DNA of 7,144 nucleotides, taken from assembly GCA_964436865.1 (NCBI GenBank), contig CAYTFK010000347.1:1-7144 (forward strand). Direction: 5' to 3'. The position numbers and the translations under genes were made by a program. Positions 5,942 to 7,144 of this stretch are shown in pieces (the first letter of the stretch is position 1; every line of letters starts with the position of its first letter). The notes beneath the pieces were generated by a model. That model saw only the letters and a program-made list of their open reading frames with translations, made no database searches and was not told the origin of the DNA. The stretch is from JAXGPP01 sp964436865 (GTDB lineage Bacteria; Planctomycetota; Planctomycetia; Pirellulales; Thermoguttaceae).

Positions 5942-7069
5942 ATGACTAAAGTCGCGAAATTAGCACTCGAAGACGGCACGGTATTCACGGGCAAGGGATT
6001 TGGCGCCTCAGGCGAAGTCGACGGCGAAGTCTGCTTCAACACGTCGATGACCGGATACCAGGAGATCCTGACCGATCCCAGTTATCGCGGCCAGATCGTG
6101 GCCATGACCTACCCGGAGATCGGCAACTACGGCGTGAACGCCGAGGATGTGGAGAGCGACAAGCCGCAACTGGCCGGGTTCATCGTCCGCGAACAAAGCC
6201 GCCGTGTGAGCAACTTCCGCGCTGGCAACTCACTCGGCGAGTACCTCAAGCAGCACGGTATCGTCGGCTTGGAAGGGATCGACACCCGCGCTTTGGTTCG
6301 CCGCCTGAGGATTCGCGGCGCGATGAAAGGCATCCTGTCCACCGAGGATCTCGACGATGCCAGCCTGGTGGCCAAGGCAGTCGCCAGCCCGGGCCTCGTT
6401 GGACGCGACGTGGTTCGCGAGGTCGTGCCCGAGAATGCTCGCCCATGGGACCAACCGCTCCACCACTACGCAAGCCTTAATGCCTCGTCGTCGAACCCCG
6501 TGGATTCCCGCAACGGCCCGCATGTCGTCGCCCTCGACTATGGCATGAAATGGAACATCGCTCGCCATCTGTTCCATATGGGCTGCCGGGTAACGATTCT
6601 GCCGGGCACCGCCACGGCCGACGACGTTCTATCCCGCAAACCCGACGGCGTGTTCCTATCCAACGGTCCCGGCGACCCTGAGCCGGTCCAGTATGCCCAG
6701 GACACGATTTCCGATCTGCTCGGCAAGAAGCCCATCTTCGGCATCTGCCTGGGCCACCAACTTCTGGCCCTGGCCTGCGGAGCGAAGACCTTCAAGCTCA
6801 AGTTCGGGCACCGCGGATCGAATCAGCCGGTAATGAACCACGGCACCGGTCGTGTGGAGATCACCTGCCAGAACCATGGCTTTGCCGTCGAAGCCGAGTC
6901 GCTGCCAGGCGACCTCGAAGTGACCCACATCAACCTCAACGACAACACCGTCGAGGGGATCCGCCACAAGCGTCTGCCTGCCTTCAGCGTCCAGTACCAC
7001 CCCGAGGCCTCCGCCGGGCCGCACGACAGCAGCTATCTCTTCGGCGAGTTCCGTAAGCTGATCGGCTGA
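5942..7069 (+). CDS. carA: Carbamoyl-phosphate synthase, small (glutaminase) subunit
   Basis: This 375-residue protein hydrolyses glutamine and channels ammonia to the CarB subunit, which makes carbamoyl phosphate for pyrimidine and arginine synthesis. Residues 1-150 are the CarA N-terminal domain, with EVCFNTSMTGYQEILTDPSY at 29-48 and the GIDTRALVRRLR segment at 112-123. Residues 193-375 are a class I glutamine amidotransferase domain: SNGPGDP at 240-246, the nucleophile C269 in GICLGHQ, and the catalytic pair H353 and E355 in QYHPEA. The length is typical for the family, and no key residue is missing. The ATG at 5942 fits the usual N-terminus (a beta strand leading to LEDGTVFTG); only A-rich sequence and no Shine-Dalgarno precedes it. 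carB does not follow in the 75 bp that remain, in which I see no feature, though it could start further on. The gene is preceded by the long structured gap. Confidence 0.97.
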   Translation: MTKVAKLALEDGTVFTGKGFGASGEVDGEVCFNTSMTGYQEILTDPSYRGQIVAMTYPEIGNYGVNAEDVESDKPQLAGFIVREQSRRVSNFRAGNSLGEYLKQHGIVGLEGIDTRALVRRLRIRGAMKGILSTEDLDDASLVAKAVASPGLVGRDVVREVVPENARPWDQPLHHYASLNASSSNPVDSRNGPHVVALDYGMKWNIARHLFHMGCRVTILPGTATADDVLSRKPDGVFLSNGPGDPEPVQYAQDTISDLLGKKPIFGICLGHQLLALACGAKTFKLKFGHRGSNQPVMNHGTGRVEITCQNHGFAVEAESLPGDLEVTHINLNDNTVEGIRHKRLPAFSVQYHPEASAGPHDSSYLFGEFRKLIG

Positions 7070-7144
7070 AAGCGGCCCTCCATACGCTCGTTGCGCCGAC
7101 ACGGCCTGCCACCGCTCGCAGATGCTGCGTCCCGCCGCTTCGAT

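Noticed and set aside
5845..6042. A 65-codon minus-strand open frame across the carA start
   Set aside because: It overlaps the antisense of carA and the leader hairpin, has no recognisable domain and no ribosome site.
1..7144. CRISPR arrays, insertion sequences, tRNA/rRNA genes, prophage or defence genes
   Set aside because: No regularly spaced repeats, terminal inverted repeats, transposase motifs or RNA gene signatures were seen; all the coding regions belong to metabolic or transport families.

Overview
This is a GC-rich bacterial chromosome segment. It carries four complete protein genes and one gene cut by the left edge. All are ordinary metabolic or transport families with intact key residues. 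The start codons lack clear Shine-Dalgarno sequences, and the combination of an Hnd/Hyd-type NADH module, an AlaC-type transaminase and a free-standing carA suggests a free-living bacterium able to do anaerobic redox chemistry. Planctomycetota fits the general style, but this is a weak inference and no rRNA or marker gene is present to settle it.

Left part, minus strand (1-3897). Reading leftward, the order is a ten-helix EamA/DMT transporter (3897-2971), then a 738-residue NADH/FMN iron-sulfur subunit of the HndC/HydB/NuoF type (2840-624), then the N-terminal 190 residues of an HndD/NuoG-type iron-sulfur subunit (572 to beyond base 1). The last two sit 51 bp apart and almost certainly form one complex: NADH would be oxidised at the FMN of the first, and electrons would pass through its clusters to the second. 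The catalytic end, whether [FeFe] hydrogenase, formate dehydrogenase or a HoxU-like diaphorase, lies outside the window. The large subunit has two thioredoxin-like [2Fe-2S] modules in tandem before its NuoF core.

Centre (3898-5525). A 362-bp divergent intergenic region carries a good sigma70-like promoter for a plus-strand AlaC-type aminotransferase (4260-5525), which links pyruvate/alanine and glutamate metabolism. It also holds a GC-rich hairpin in the presumed leader of the transporter gene.

Right part (5526-7144). A 416-bp non-coding gap between the aminotransferase and carA is unusually rich in secondary structure. It has a hairpin just after the aminotransferase stop, a textbook intrinsic terminator facing the minus strand with no minus-strand gene to serve, an adjacent compound hairpin, and a further 15-bp hairpin close to carA. 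The best reading is a small RNA gene plus a structured carA leader; I could not match either to a known RNA family. carA (5942-7069), the glutaminase subunit of carbamoyl-phosphate synthetase, is complete and normal. The last 75 bp show nothing I can name.

The most interesting items are the unexplained structured RNA locus at about 5650-5785 and the tandem ferredoxin-like N-terminus of the NADH subunit.
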